DNA of 64,000 bases from contig CATWVA010000002.1 in assembly GCA_958354105.1 (NCBI GenBank), positions 104,872-168,871 of the forward strand. The letters run 5' to 3'. Made by a program: the position numbers and the translations under genes. Position 1 is the first letter of the stretch, and every line of letters starts with the position of its first letter. This document shows positions 52,622-61,047 of the stretch, piece after piece. This DNA is from an uncultured Collinsella sp. (GTDB lineage Bacteria > Actinomycetota > Coriobacteriia > Coriobacteriales > Coriobacteriaceae). Under the pieces are notes generated by a model. The model searched no databases and was not told the origin of the DNA. It saw nothing but the letters and a program-made list of their open reading frames with translations.

Positions 52622-53485
52622 ATGCCAGGCATGCTCGAAGATATTATCGAGCGAACCAAAGAAGCCGCAAATAGCTACCTCTCACAGCCTCACGCGCGCA
52701 TCAACGGCGTTCAAATTGGTCCAGTGGGTATCGATTGGGTATATGCTCAAGAGGCCCAGGGCAACTGGCGCACACGCATGAATGACATCTTTAAGCAACT
52801 CGAAAAACATGACATCGGACTTCTCATCACCATCGATGAAGTCACCGTCGATCTCGAAGAAATGCTTCAATTTGCCTCTGTTTACCAGCACTTTGTACGC
52901 GAAGGTAAAAAAGTTGCCCTACTCATGGCAGGACTGCCCTACAAAGTATCGGCTCTGCTGCGCAACGATTCCGTCTCGTTCCTCAGGCGTTCCCAATATC
53001 ATCAGTTAGGACGAATCACTGACGTTGAAATTGCAAACGCATTCCGCAAAACCGTTGAGGCCAGAGGCCGCTCAATCACGCCAGAAGCGCTCGAGGATGC
53101 CGTGAAGGCCGTTGACGGATTTCCCTATATGATGCAGCTCGTCGGATATCGCACATGGGATGTTTCGGAAAACTCGCCCCAAATCAGTACATCCGATGTC
53201 CAGCAGGGTTCCCTGCTTGCACGTATGGAGCTGCGCGATCGTATTCTCGAAACGACCTATCGAGAGCTTTCTGACAAAGACATTGAGTTTTTGCTCGCGA
53301 TGCTGGCCGATTCTGACCCCAGCAGGGTCTCAGAAATTGCAAAGCGTATGGGCGTCGCCAGCAACTATGCAAGCCAATACAAACGCCGCCTCCTCGAGGA
53401 CGGCGTTATCGGGGAACGTGGACGTGGCCTCGTCGGCTTCGACATCCCCGCGTTCAGGGAGTTCCTGAGCGAGAAGGCCTCCTAG
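52622..53485 (+). pseudogene. 5'-truncated AAA/STAND-type ATPase (ATPase_2-like)
   Basis: A 287-residue frame from ATG 52622, probably the C-terminal two thirds of an archaeal-type ATP-binding protein. Walker B-like GLLITIDEVTVD, sensor-like VALLMAGLPYKVSALLR, and a C-terminal winged helix (SEIAKRMGVASNYASQYKRRLLEDGVI) are present. The N-terminal Walker A region is absent; upstream codons run straight into the 19-bp repeats. The frame has no good ribosome binding site. It is most simply a broken gene, although a truncated regulator remains possible. Confidence 0.65.
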
Positions 53486-53593
53486 CACGCCAAGATTGCC
53501 CGCAAGGACAACGGCGCATGGCAATCAGCATTCCTCTTGGTAAGGGCAGCAAGCATTTCCGCTAGTGTTGATTGCCATGTGCTCTTCTTGCCC

Positions 53594-54124
53594 TTAGGCG
53601 AGCTTGCGAGCGAGCTCTCGCACCTCTTCCAGCTTGGGCGAGGAGGCCATGCTGTCGCGCTCGGTCATGCCGCTAATGGTGACAATGCCCTGGTCCTCCC
53701 ACTTGCAGTACGCGCAGGCTGACTTGTACATAGCGATAGCCGCATCATAGACGCCCTCGCTGTGGCTATCGAGCAAAAGGGCCGTCTTGGTGAACGGGAA
53801 GCCCGTGGCACCGAAGGCGTACAGACGGTCGATGGCGGCCTTTTCCTGCGCGGTGATATCGAACCAGTAGATAGGCGAAGCGAAGACAACCATGTCGGCG
53901 TCTTTCAGCGACTCGATCACGCCGGCCATGTCGTCCTTCTGCACGCAGACGCCCTCATGGGCGAAGCAGTACTGGCATCCCAAGCAGCCAGCGATCTTCT
54001 TGCTGGCAACACGGACGACCTCGACCGTATTGCCGCCCTCACGCGCGGTCTCGGCAAACGCCTCGACCATGGTGTCGGTATTGGCGCCCTTACGCGGGCT
54101 GCCGCTCAATACAACGATATTCAT
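53594..54124 (-). CDS. Flavodoxin-fold NAD(P)H-dependent oxidoreductase
   Basis: 176 residues. The FMN phosphate loop is SGSPRKGANTDTM, followed by FASPIYWFDITAQEKAAIDR for the flavin ring. A CLGCQYCFAHEGVC motif (Cys near 47-60) resembles the iron-sulfur flavoprotein or multimeric NAD(P)H:FMN reductase family. Substrates in this family include quinones, nitro-compounds or ferredoxin partners. ATG 54124 has a GGAGG-like site just upstream. It is monocistronic. Confidence 0.88.
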   Translation of the reverse strand: MNIVVLSGSPRKGANTDTMVEAFAETAREGGNTVEVVRVASKKIAGCLGCQYCFAHEGVCVQKDDMAGVIESLKDADMVVFASPIYWFDITAQEKAAIDRLYAFGATGFPFTKTALLLDSHSEGVYDAAIAMYKSACAYCKWEDQGIVTISGMTERDSMASSPKLEEVRELARKLA

Positions 54125-54445
54125 AGGAATCTCCCTCCTTCATGCCGCAGGCGCGCGGCACACATTTCGTTGTAACCAAAACAGATGGAGCTATTCAGTC
54201 GTCCGCAGACCACATCTCTCGTTCGTGTTCTCTAGACATAATCTCATTGCCTGATAACTCCTCGACCGTCTTGACTCTCTCTCCGAGAATTGAACAGCAA
54301 ATCGTTGCTCGCAAAGTATCGCCTGTGGGAAAATTAACTTGAGCTTTCTCCCTGCTCGCGTAAGCGTTCGCGTGAAAGAGCCTAGCCGCATCGGCCAGGC
54401 GCAATATAGATCCGCGGAAACCGGCCTACGAACAAGGAGCGCCTT
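54125..54445. other. Intergenic stretch between the oxidoreductase and LPATG genes
   Basis: 321 bp without a supported gene. A minus-strand frame (54195-54404) encodes VKTVEELSGNEIMSREHERE near its end and has plausible codon use, but lacks a ribosome binding site and known relatives. The gap must hold promoters for both divergent genes; I could not pick clear boxes. Confidence 0.4.
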
Positions 54446-55363
54446 ATGTATGGACAGCATGCACCACAAACCCAGAACGATCGAACCAGCTCGTTTATCC
54501 GCAGCGTCAAGCGTCATGTGGGCGTTAGAGCAGTCGCCTTCGGAGCGATTATTCTTGTGTCAGGGCAGCTCTTGCTACCCAATTCGGCACTAGCGGCCGA
54601 AACGCCCGAACCCGATGCTGCAACGCCCATCACCCGCAGCGAAGCCAACACGGACGGCAACTTCACAGCTACCACCGTTGTCGACCATAACTATGACTTG
54701 GAGCTCCCTCCTGCCTTCATGTTGGTCCAGAATGAGGCGTTTGTATACGACTTCCCCGACAAACCCGAGGATTTCGGCTACGGGCTTAACGACACCATTC
54801 ACCTCTTCAAGGTCGACACCGATACCAAAAGCCTTATAAAAACCGAGAACCCCAAAGAAGCCAGCGTCTCTATTACGCTGACCATGATCGACAATCACGT
54901 AAGAGCAACCGTAGTCTTTACAGGCGGCTACGCCGACGACCAAATCCCTTATAGACTAAACCTCGCCAGCTCAACCCTCCTTGGCACACACGTTGACCGT
55001 GACTACGATAGCGGCCAGGGGATTATGCGCGAAACGCGGCACGACTACTACATCCGCTGCGTCTTCGACAGCGACGTGCAATTGATTGCAACCGACGTGA
55101 CCGATCCCGAGCCCAGCCCTGACGCTAAACCGAACCCAGAGGTAAAACCCGAACCGGAAACCAAGCCCGAGCCCACACCGCAGCCCGAGGCAGAAAAGCC
55201 CGCGGCAAAACCCGTTTCCACCAAGGCAGTAGCGGCGGTTAAACCAGCCGGGACCACCCTACCCGCGACGGGCGACAACGGTGCGATGGCAGTCGCCCTG
55301 AGTGTTGCCGGTGGTGTAGTTGTAGCAGTTGGCACTTCCGCAACAAGGCGTCGCAACCGCTAG
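54446..55363 (+). CDS. LPATG-anchored surface protein
   Basis: 305 residues. A long signal peptide with a hydrophobic core (VAFGAIILVSGQLLLPNSALAAE) is followed by a single beta-rich domain (about 60-215; TATTVVDHNYDLELPPAFM to YIRCVFDSDVQLIATDV). A Pro-rich wall-spanning region follows (PEPSPDAKPNPEVKPEPETK), then LPATGD, a helix and TRRRNR. It is an ordinary sortase substrate; the head domain is not recognised. ATG 54446 follows AAGGAGCGCCTT. No sortase gene lies in the window. Confidence 0.88.
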   Translation: MYGQHAPQTQNDRTSSFIRSVKRHVGVRAVAFGAIILVSGQLLLPNSALAAETPEPDAATPITRSEANTDGNFTATTVVDHNYDLELPPAFMLVQNEAFVYDFPDKPEDFGYGLNDTIHLFKVDTDTKSLIKTENPKEASVSITLTMIDNHVRATVVFTGGYADDQIPYRLNLASSTLLGTHVDRDYDSGQGIMRETRHDYYIRCVFDSDVQLIATDVTDPEPSPDAKPNPEVKPEPETKPEPTPQPEAEKPAAKPVSTKAVAAVKPAGTTLPATGDNGAMAVALSVAGGVVVAVGTSATRRRNR

Positions 55364-55573
55364 CCAGCATTTCGTACCTCGCAGACAAAGATCCATCCCC
55401 GCTCCGACGAACTGCACGAGCGGGTCGCTGGAGGGGACGTTCGGACCCGAGTCCGAGCACTTTGTCTACAGTTGCCTATACACCACCAACGTTCTGCGAA
55501 GGCGACGGCACCTCACGGGAGAACTGCCATCGTACTCGTCGCCGCGCTCCGCCCCCCCTAAGCGATGTGCCTG

Positions 55574-55900
55574 CTACGAAACAATTGTCTTGTAATAAGC
55601 GCCGAAGTCTGCCAGCGAGTCCATGATGGGCATCATCTGGTGGCCGAGCTCGGTAAGGCCATACTCAACGCGGGGAGGATTCTCGCCATAGTCATGGCGA
55701 AAGACCAGCCCATCATCCTCCATCTGCCGCAGGCTGTCGGTAAGCACCTTCTGAGAGATCCCCTCCAGGTTGCGGCGCAACTCGTTGAAACGCCAAGGGC
55801 GTACGCGTAAGTTACGAATAATGAGCAGTTTCCACTTGCCGCCAATGAGCGCTACCGCCGTTGCGACCGGACACTCCGGAAGCTCCTCTTTCGCCATCAT
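55574..55900 (-). CDS. HxlR family regulator
   Basis: 108 residues, a single winged HTH with the HxlR signature: ECPVATAVALIGGKWKLLIIRNLRVRPWRFNELRRNLEGISQKVLTDSLRQMEDDGLV. The conserved N-terminal Cys (LPECPV) is the residue used for electrophile or redox sensing in relatives such as HypR and YodB. ATG 55900 is chosen because AAGGAGG lies 11 nt upstream. It is divergent from a cupin gene, a typical regulator-target pair. Confidence 0.88.
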   Translation of the reverse strand: MMAKEELPECPVATAVALIGGKWKLLIIRNLRVRPWRFNELRRNLEGISQKVLTDSLRQMEDDGLVFRHDYGENPPRVEYGLTELGHQMMPIMDSLADFGAYYKTIVS

Positions 55901-55950
55901 GGGAGACCCAACCTCCTTGACCATACCGGTTTCACAAAAAGGCACGCAGT

Positions 55951-55978
55951 TACAAATATGTGCGTACTCGTATTTGCA
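55951..55978. promoter_or_regulatory. Candidate HxlR operator
   Basis: TACAAATA and TATTTGCA (one mismatch from full symmetry) are 12 bp apart in the gap between the divergent HxlR and cupin genes. Confidence 0.5.
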
Positions 55979-56051
55979 TGCGCTTTCGCGTTGAATATAT
56001 CTCACGCAGGAGATGCCTGCAAGGTAAATCAACCCCAAGAGAGGAACCATT

Positions 56052-56405
56052 ATGGCTAATTATGCAAAGACCCACATCGGCAATGAGAGCCGCGTTGAGC
56101 TGCACGAGGTGCTCGGGCTTACCGGGGCAGAGGTGAGTATCAACAGTCTTCCCGCCGGCGCTGGCGTTCCGTTCGTCCATGCACACAAGGAAAACGAGGA
56201 GATCTATGGCGTGCTCGAGGGCGCAGGCTCGGTCACGATCGACGGTGAGGATATCGAGCTTGCGGCCGGCGACTGGCTGCGCATTTCCCCCGCTGCGCAT
56301 CGTCAGTTCCGCGCCGCGTCCGACTCGGGAATCACATACGTCTGCATTCAGGTCAAGCAGGGATCCCTCGATGCCTTCACGGCCGATGACGCCATCATGT
56401 TCTAA
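56052..56405 (+). CDS. Cupin domain protein
   Basis: 117 residues forming one cupin barrel. Motif 1 is HAHKENEEIYGVLEGAGSVTIDG (metal-binding His, His, Glu), motif 2 is PAAHRQFRAASDSGITYVCIQV (third His). All metal ligands are present. Small cupins like this are often isomerases, dioxygenases or stress-induced quercetinase-like proteins; function is unassigned. ATG 56052 follows GAGAGGAA. It is likely controlled by the divergent HxlR protein. Its stop overlaps that of the convergent TetR gene by 4 bp. Confidence 0.85.
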   Translation: MANYAKTHIGNESRVELHEVLGLTGAEVSINSLPAGAGVPFVHAHKENEEIYGVLEGAGSVTIDGEDIELAAGDWLRISPAAHRQFRAASDSGITYVCIQVKQGSLDAFTADDAIMF

Positions 56406-56959
56406 TTCGCGATTAATCTGCAAGGGGCCGATACCGCTCGCATGCCCCCTTCGGAATAGGCGCTGAGCAGCTCCTGAGCGTGGGCAAACTCGGGCCCTCG
56501 CCTCCAACCGAGCAGGCGGTTGACCGCGAGATTTCCCTGGACGTTGTGGACGAAGAGCAGATAGGCGTCCTCGCGCGAAAGCCCAGTCTCCTCCATGATC
56601 GAGGGAACCATCTGCTCGGCGCCGCGCTCGACGACGCGCTGTGCCACCCGGGCGTACGCGTCGTCATCCGAGTAGAGCAGATAATAGTCATCGTTTGCCG
56701 GCGGACGCTGGCAGAGGGCACCCGCCTCCGTTCCCTCGAGCGGCGGCACCGCCGCCAAGGCCTCGTCGATAAGCGCGTCGAGCAGGGCGAACTTGTCCTC
56801 GTAGTGCAGATAGAACGTGCCACGGTTGATATCGGCGCGGCGGCAGATATCCGCTACCGTCATCTTCGCGAAGCCGACCTCGGCCAGCAGCGCGAAGAAC
56901 GCCTCCCGTATGACCGAGAGTGTATAGCGTCGGCGACGATCGATCTTCCCCGCTTCCAT
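56402..56959 (-). CDS. TetR family regulator next to the sirtuin operon
   Basis: 185 residues from ATG 56959, behind GGAGGGGTA. The HTH lies at 9-55 (YTLSVIREAFFALLAEVGFAKMTVADICRRADINRGTFYLHYEDKFALLD). The C-terminal domain is TetR-like with a NVQGNLAVNRLLGW segment. It is divergent from the three-sirtuin operon (144-bp gap), which is its probable target. An 8-bp inverted repeat, ATGGATAC/GTATCCAT, flanks the sirtuin promoter. Confidence 0.88.
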   Translation of the reverse strand: MEAGKIDRRRRYTLSVIREAFFALLAEVGFAKMTVADICRRADINRGTFYLHYEDKFALLDALIDEALAAVPPLEGTEAGALCQRPPANDDYYLLYSDDDAYARVAQRVVERGAEQMVPSIMEETGLSREDAYLLFVHNVQGNLAVNRLLGWRRGPEFAHAQELLSAYSEGGMRAVSAPCRLIAN

Positions 56960-57051
56960 TACCCCTCCAATTGCAACGCTCGACAATGCCCGGCAAACGC
57001 TCGTTTATCGACAGCAGGCCGAAGCTGTTCATTGCTCTTAAGCAAATCGAC

Positions 57052-57104
57052 ATGGATACTTTTTTATAGACACCTGTTTATAATAGCTGAAAGAAGGTAT
57101 CCAT
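57052..57104 (+). promoter_or_regulatory. Promoter and operator candidate for the sirtuin operon
   Basis: TATAAT lies at 57079-57084, 19 bp before the start codon; the -35 region is weak. ATGGATAC (57052-57059) and GTATCCAT (57097-57104) are perfect inverted copies on either side of it, the second reaching the TTG start. It is a candidate TetR site. Confidence 0.5.
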
Positions 57105-58069
57105 TGACCCTGTACGAGCAGCTCGTTATCGAGCTCACCAACCAATCGTTTTCCCTTCAGGCCGCCTACCGCAGCGGCGGCACGCCCTATGAGCTGAGTG
57201 ACCGCGAGCCCGAGCCCTACGACCAGCAAATCAGGGACTTCGCCCGCATGATCGAGGAAGCCGATTGCGTGCTGGTGGGCGGGGCCTCTGGGCTCTCCGC
57301 GGCGGGCGGCGGCGACTTCTATTACGAGGACAACGCAACCTATCGCAGGCATTTCGGCAAATTCGCCGAGCGCTACGGTTTCAAGGGCGCTTTCGAGGGG
57401 TCGTTCTACCGCTGGCCCACCGCCGAGGCGCGCTGGGGATACCTCGCCACCTTCCTCGACACCACGCTCAACGCCCCGCTGCGCAAGCCCTACAGGGACC
57501 TCGACGCCATTCTCGCCGAGAAGGATTTCTTCGTGCTCACCACCAACCAGGACACGCAGTTTGTGAAGCTCTACCCCTGGGAGAAGGTGGCAGAGATCCA
57601 AGGCGACCACCGCTTCTTTCAGTGCTCCCACTGTTGCACCGACGCGGTGTGGGATGCGGTCGAGCCGGTCTCCAACATGGTAGAGGCCATGGGAGACGGC
57701 CTTGAGGTTCCGACAGAGCTCGTGCCGCGCTGCCCGCACTGCGGGGCAGAGGCGTTCCCCTGGGTTCGCGGCTACGGCAACTTCCTGCAGGGCGAGCTCT
57801 ACGAGGAGCAGTACCACAAGGTGTCCGACTGGCTCGACGCGCACGCGCGGCAGAGGATCCTCTTCCTCGAGCTGGGCGTGGGCCGCATGACGCCCGCGTT
57901 TATCCAGGAGCCGTTCTGGGCCCTCACGGCGCAGTTGTCGCAGGCTAGCTACATCGCCGTGAACAACGGGACGCAGTTTCTCCCCCGCGCGATCGAGGAT
58001 CGGGGGCTCGCCGTTCGCGCCGACATCGCCGACGTGCTTGCCGACGTGCGCAAGACGCTGGGGAGGTAG
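57104..58069 (+). CDS. Sir2-fold protein A, SirTM-like
   Basis: 321 residues from TTG 57104 with AAGAAGG upstream. The NAD-binding motif is CVLVGGASGLSAAGGGDFYYED, then TTNQDTQFVKLYP and QGDHRFFQC. Four zinc cysteines are in CSHCC and CPHC. The catalytic His of classical sirtuins (the HG motif) is replaced by Gln in QGD, and the Gln-Asn-Ile-Asp motif by TNQD, as in SirTM sirtuins. Those are protein ADP-ribosyltransferases in the literature, not deacylases. It is the first gene of an operon of three such proteins, 3 bp before the second. Confidence 0.82.
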   Translation: MTLYEQLVIELTNQSFSLQAAYRSGGTPYELSDREPEPYDQQIRDFARMIEEADCVLVGGASGLSAAGGGDFYYEDNATYRRHFGKFAERYGFKGAFEGSFYRWPTAEARWGYLATFLDTTLNAPLRKPYRDLDAILAEKDFFVLTTNQDTQFVKLYPWEKVAEIQGDHRFFQCSHCCTDAVWDAVEPVSNMVEAMGDGLEVPTELVPRCPHCGAEAFPWVRGYGNFLQGELYEEQYHKVSDWLDAHARQRILFLELGVGRMTPAFIQEPFWALTAQLSQASYIAVNNGTQFLPRAIEDRGLAVRADIADVLADVRKTLGR

Positions 58070-58072
58070 CGC

Positions 58073-58771
58073 ATGGAGACGGCGAAAGCAGTTCGCATAG
58101 GCAGGGCGCTAGCCGAAGCGGATCTTGTCATCATCGGCGCCAGCAACGGGCTGGACATGGCAGAGGGGCTCAACCTCTTCTGCGCCGATGCTCATTTCCG
58201 AGAGGCGTACGGGGACCTCGCCCAGGCAGACGGCATCGGCTGCATACTGCAGGGGCTCGCCTCCCCGGATGCCAGCGTGCGACGCCGATGGGCCGAGCGG
58301 TTCCATCAAAAGGAGTATCTCGAATATGAGCCCGGCTCGCTCATGAACGGGCTGCGGCGTCTTACGGAGCACGCCGACACCTTCGTGGTCACATGCAACA
58401 TCGACGGGCACTTCGCGCGCGCCGGGTTCGACGAGGAGCGCGTGCTCGAGACTGAGGGGAGCACGCGCACGTCGGTTGACGAGCGGCGCCTCGCCCATCC
58501 AGACGCCCTCGCCATGACCCAGCTCGACGAGCTCGCGCGTCTTGTGCAAGCCCATCGCAACGGCAGGGTCACCATCCTCGAACTTGGCGTGGGACTGCAT
58601 AACGGCGTCATAAAGCGCATGCTCGCCCAGATCGCGAACGCCTGCGAGCACGCCACCTACATCGTGTTCAACTACGGCCAGGCCATGGCGCCCGACGCTT
58701 CGTGCGAGACGATTCTCGTTGACGGCGATATGGCCCCGGCTTTCGAGGAGATCGCCCGATGCCACCCCTAG
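58073..58771 (+). CDS. Sir2-fold protein B, short and zinc-less
   Basis: 232 residues. Rossmann motif LVIIGASNGLDMAEGLNLFC, the TCNIDGHFARAGF motif and a final NYGQAMAP block match the sirtuin core. The zinc-ribbon cysteine pairs are absent, and the position of the catalytic His reads EGSTRTS. It is about 80 residues shorter than its neighbours. It starts 3 bp after gene A and overlaps gene C by 13 bp. It may be a non-catalytic partner that forms a mixed complex with A and C (inference). Confidence 0.75.
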   Translation: METAKAVRIGRALAEADLVIIGASNGLDMAEGLNLFCADAHFREAYGDLAQADGIGCILQGLASPDASVRRRWAERFHQKEYLEYEPGSLMNGLRRLTEHADTFVVTCNIDGHFARAGFDEERVLETEGSTRTSVDERRLAHPDALAMTQLDELARLVQAHRNGRVTILELGVGLHNGVIKRMLAQIANACEHATYIVFNYGQAMAPDASCETILVDGDMAPAFEEIARCHP

Positions 58772-59622
58772 AAAGAGAAGCGCGTAGGCTTCGAAGCCTT
58801 ATCGACGATGCCGACGCCATCATCGTCGGCATCGGCTCGGGCATGTCGAGCGCCGCCGGGTTCAACCATTACAACCGCGCGGGCATGGCGCGCGCAGGAA
58901 TGGCGGACTGGCAGCAAGCCTTTGGCTTCAAGAGCCTTTTCGACGGCTTCTACCACCTCTACCCCAGCCTCGAGCAGCAATGGGCCTACTACGCGCGATA
59001 TATCGATTTCATGCTGCGCGAGCCGACCTCGCAGCCCTATCTCGACCTACGGTCCCTCATCGGCCATAAGGACTACTTCATCCTGAGCACCAATGTAGAC
59101 ACCCAGGTCGAGAAGACGTTTCCCACCGAGAGGATCTGCAACTATCAGGGAAGCTTCGCGCACCTTCAATGCAAGCAGCCATGCTGCGACGAGCTCTTCG
59201 ACGCGAGCCCCTACGTCGAGCGCATGCTCGCGGGCATGGCGGGGTTCGAGGTCCTCAGCGAGGGCGTCCCCCGATGCCCGCACTGCGGCTGGCAGCTCGT
59301 GCCGTGGGTGCGCGACGACACGTTTCTGCAGGGTGCGGCCTGGCGCGAGAGCCTCGGACGATACGAGCGCTTCGTGCGCGAGCGCAGCGATCGCCGCGTG
59401 CTGTTGTTGGAGCTCGGCGTGGGCGAGATGACCCCCGGCATCATCACGCTCCCGTTCTGGAGCATGACCGCGAAGCTGCCGGATGCGCACCTTTTGAGCG
59501 TAAACATCTCGGGCGGCTCGGCTCCGCTGCAGCTTGGAAGCAAGGCAGAGGCGATTCAGGCCGATTTGGGCGCCCTGCTCTCGGCGGCGCGGACGGCGAA
59601 GGTATTTAAGCCTCCTTGTTAG
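58759..59622 (+). CDS. Sir2-fold protein C, SirTM-like
   Basis: 287 residues starting inside the end of gene B (13-bp overlap). The NAD motif AIIVGIGSGMSSAAGFNHYNR is nearer to SirTM (GAGMS..AGF) than protein A. STNVDTQVEKTFP, NYQGSFAHLQC and Cys pairs CKQPCC and CPHC follow. The catalytic His is again Gln (YQGS). Its last 17 bp overlap the stop of the convergent CMD-cupin gene. The substrate is unknown; no lipoylated carrier or macrodomain gene is adjacent. Confidence 0.82.
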   Translation: MPPLEREARRLRSLIDDADAIIVGIGSGMSSAAGFNHYNRAGMARAGMADWQQAFGFKSLFDGFYHLYPSLEQQWAYYARYIDFMLREPTSQPYLDLRSLIGHKDYFILSTNVDTQVEKTFPTERICNYQGSFAHLQCKQPCCDELFDASPYVERMLAGMAGFEVLSEGVPRCPHCGWQLVPWVRDDTFLQGAAWRESLGRYERFVRERSDRRVLLLELGVGEMTPGIITLPFWSMTAKLPDAHLLSVNISGGSAPLQLGSKAEAIQADLGALLSAARTAKVFKPPC

Positions 59623-60370
59623 TCTCTTTGAGATATTCCCCGTCTCCCACGGGCTCTAACCACTCGTTGGAGGCCTCCTCGCCCGGAACCTCCAGCGCGA
59701 GATGGGAGAACCAGCTCTCGGGCGCGGCTCCGTGCCAATGTTTCACACCCGGGGCGATGTTGACCACATCGCCAGGGCGCAGCTCCTGTGCCGGTTTACC
59801 CCATTCCTGGTAGAACCCTCGACCAGCCACGCAGATGAGAATCTGTCCGCCGCCGTTTTTGGCGTGGTGCACGTGCCAGTTGTTGCGGCAGCCGGGCTCG
59901 AACGTCACGTTGTAGACGCCAACCTGCTCGGTTGATAGAGGCGCGAGGTAGCTTTGCCCGATAAAGTACTTCGCGAATGCGTCGTTGGGGGCACCGATGG
60001 GAAAGGCCATCTCGTTTTGGTGCTCGGCTTTTGCATCAGCGGCATCGTCATCCGCCCAGACCTCCTTCGCCATGCGAAAGGTCGCCCATGCCTTGGGCCA
60101 CCCCGCGTAAAACGCGGCGTGGGTAAGGATTTCCGCTATCTCCGCCCTGGTTACACCGTTATTCTTTGCGAACATCAGATGGTATTGGAACGAGGAATCC
60201 GTCAGTCCCTGCGCCATCAGCGCCACCACCGTCACCACGCTGCGGTCTCGAAGGGAAAGCTCGCCCTCTCGGCTCCACACCTCGCCAAACAGCACATCGT
60301 CATTGAGCTGTGCGAATTTGGGGGCAAAGTCCCCTAGGGCATCTCTGCCTGCCGTCTGTTTAATTGCCAT
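59606..60370 (-). CDS. Carboxymuconolactone decarboxylase-cupin fusion protein
   Basis: 254 residues. The N-terminal CMD/AhpD-like domain (about 1-110) has LSLRDRSVVTVVALMAQGLTDSSFQYHL and TRAEIAEILTHAAFYAGWPKAW; the AhpD CxxC is not present. A cupin domain (about 130-245) has WHVHHAKNGGGQILICVAGRGFYQEWG and PGVKHWHGAAPES with metal-binding His residues. Such fusions are common in anaerobes; function is often undefined (decarboxylase or peroxide-related). ATG 60370 follows GGGGAGATCG. It is divergent from the MerR gene that probably controls it. Confidence 0.88.
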   Translation of the reverse strand: MAIKQTAGRDALGDFAPKFAQLNDDVLFGEVWSREGELSLRDRSVVTVVALMAQGLTDSSFQYHLMFAKNNGVTRAEIAEILTHAAFYAGWPKAWATFRMAKEVWADDDAADAKAEHQNEMAFPIGAPNDAFAKYFIGQSYLAPLSTEQVGVYNVTFEPGCRNNWHVHHAKNGGGQILICVAGRGFYQEWGKPAQELRPGDVVNIAPGVKHWHGAAPESWFSHLALEVPGEEASNEWLEPVGDGEYLKETNKEA

Positions 60371-60468
60371 GATCGATCTCCCCCTGTCGATGGTTTAGGT
60401 GCAAATCTGTTTCCGCATTACGGAACACCCTTTGCAATCCCTGTTCTAATGACGAGAATGAAGGTAAT

Positions 60469-60488
60469 ACCTAAACCTGACTTTAGGT
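60469..60488. promoter_or_regulatory. MerR-type operator
   Basis: ACCTAAA, CCTGAC, TTTAGGT is a 20-bp palindrome with 7-bp arms between the divergent CMD-cupin and MerR genes. MerR proteins bind such dyads inside long promoter spacers. Confidence 0.65.
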
Positions 60489-60522
60489 CAAGGAATGAAT
60501 TCGAGATTGATTCGGAGGAGCC

Positions 60523-60963
60523 ATGTACACAATCGGACAGGTGTCGGAGATGTTCGGCTTGCCCGCCTCAACGCTGCGCTATTACGACAAGCAGGGATTG
60601 TTCCCGGCATTGGAGCGGACGTCCGGCATTCGGCAATTCGGCGATACGGAACTCGAGGCGCTTCGGGTCATCGAATGCCTCAAGAAAGCGGGGATGGAGA
60701 TCAAGGACATTCGGCTGTTCATGGAATGGTGCGCGGAGGGTCCATCGACATACCCCAAACGCAAGGCCATGTTCGAGGAGCGGAAGGCCCACATGGAGCT
60801 AGAGATCGCGAACATGAACCGCGCGCTGGACATGCTGAAGTACAAATGCTGGTACTACGAGCAGCTGAATCAGAGCAACAACGAGGCTGAGCTGAAGGCA
60901 CTGATTCCCGACGGCTTGCCAGAAGACATCAAAGAGGCCTACGAAAACGCTCACGCTCGATAG
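60523..60963 (+). CDS. MerR family regulator
   Basis: 146 residues. The HTH starts MYTIGQVSEMFGLPASTLRYYDKQGLFP with the usual wing GIRQFGDTELEALRVIECLKKAGMEIKDI. A dimerisation coiled coil follows (about 75-115), and the short C-terminus has KYKCWYYEQL with one Cys. No long ligand domain is present. This class controls a divergent CMD-cupin or aldo-keto-type gene in response to organic stress. ATG 60523 follows GGAGG. Confidence 0.9.
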   Translation: MYTIGQVSEMFGLPASTLRYYDKQGLFPALERTSGIRQFGDTELEALRVIECLKKAGMEIKDIRLFMEWCAEGPSTYPKRKAMFEERKAHMELEIANMNRALDMLKYKCWYYEQLNQSNNEAELKALIPDGLPEDIKEAYENAHAR

Positions 60964-61047
60964 TGCCAAAAACGTCCCTTCTGAAACTCAACCATTGTTT
61001 AAGATGTCACAACTCAGGCAACAAGACTGGTTGCCCCGGTACGCAAC

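Noticed and set aside
54195..54404. Possible 69-codon minus-strand gene
   Set aside because: Plausible codon use near the end, but no ribosome binding site and no recognisable family; left as intergenic.
56402..60370. Macrodomain, GcvH-L or lipoate ligase partner for the sirtuins
   Set aside because: I looked through all neighbours; they are TetR, cupin and CMD-cupin proteins, with no macrodomain or lipoyl motif.
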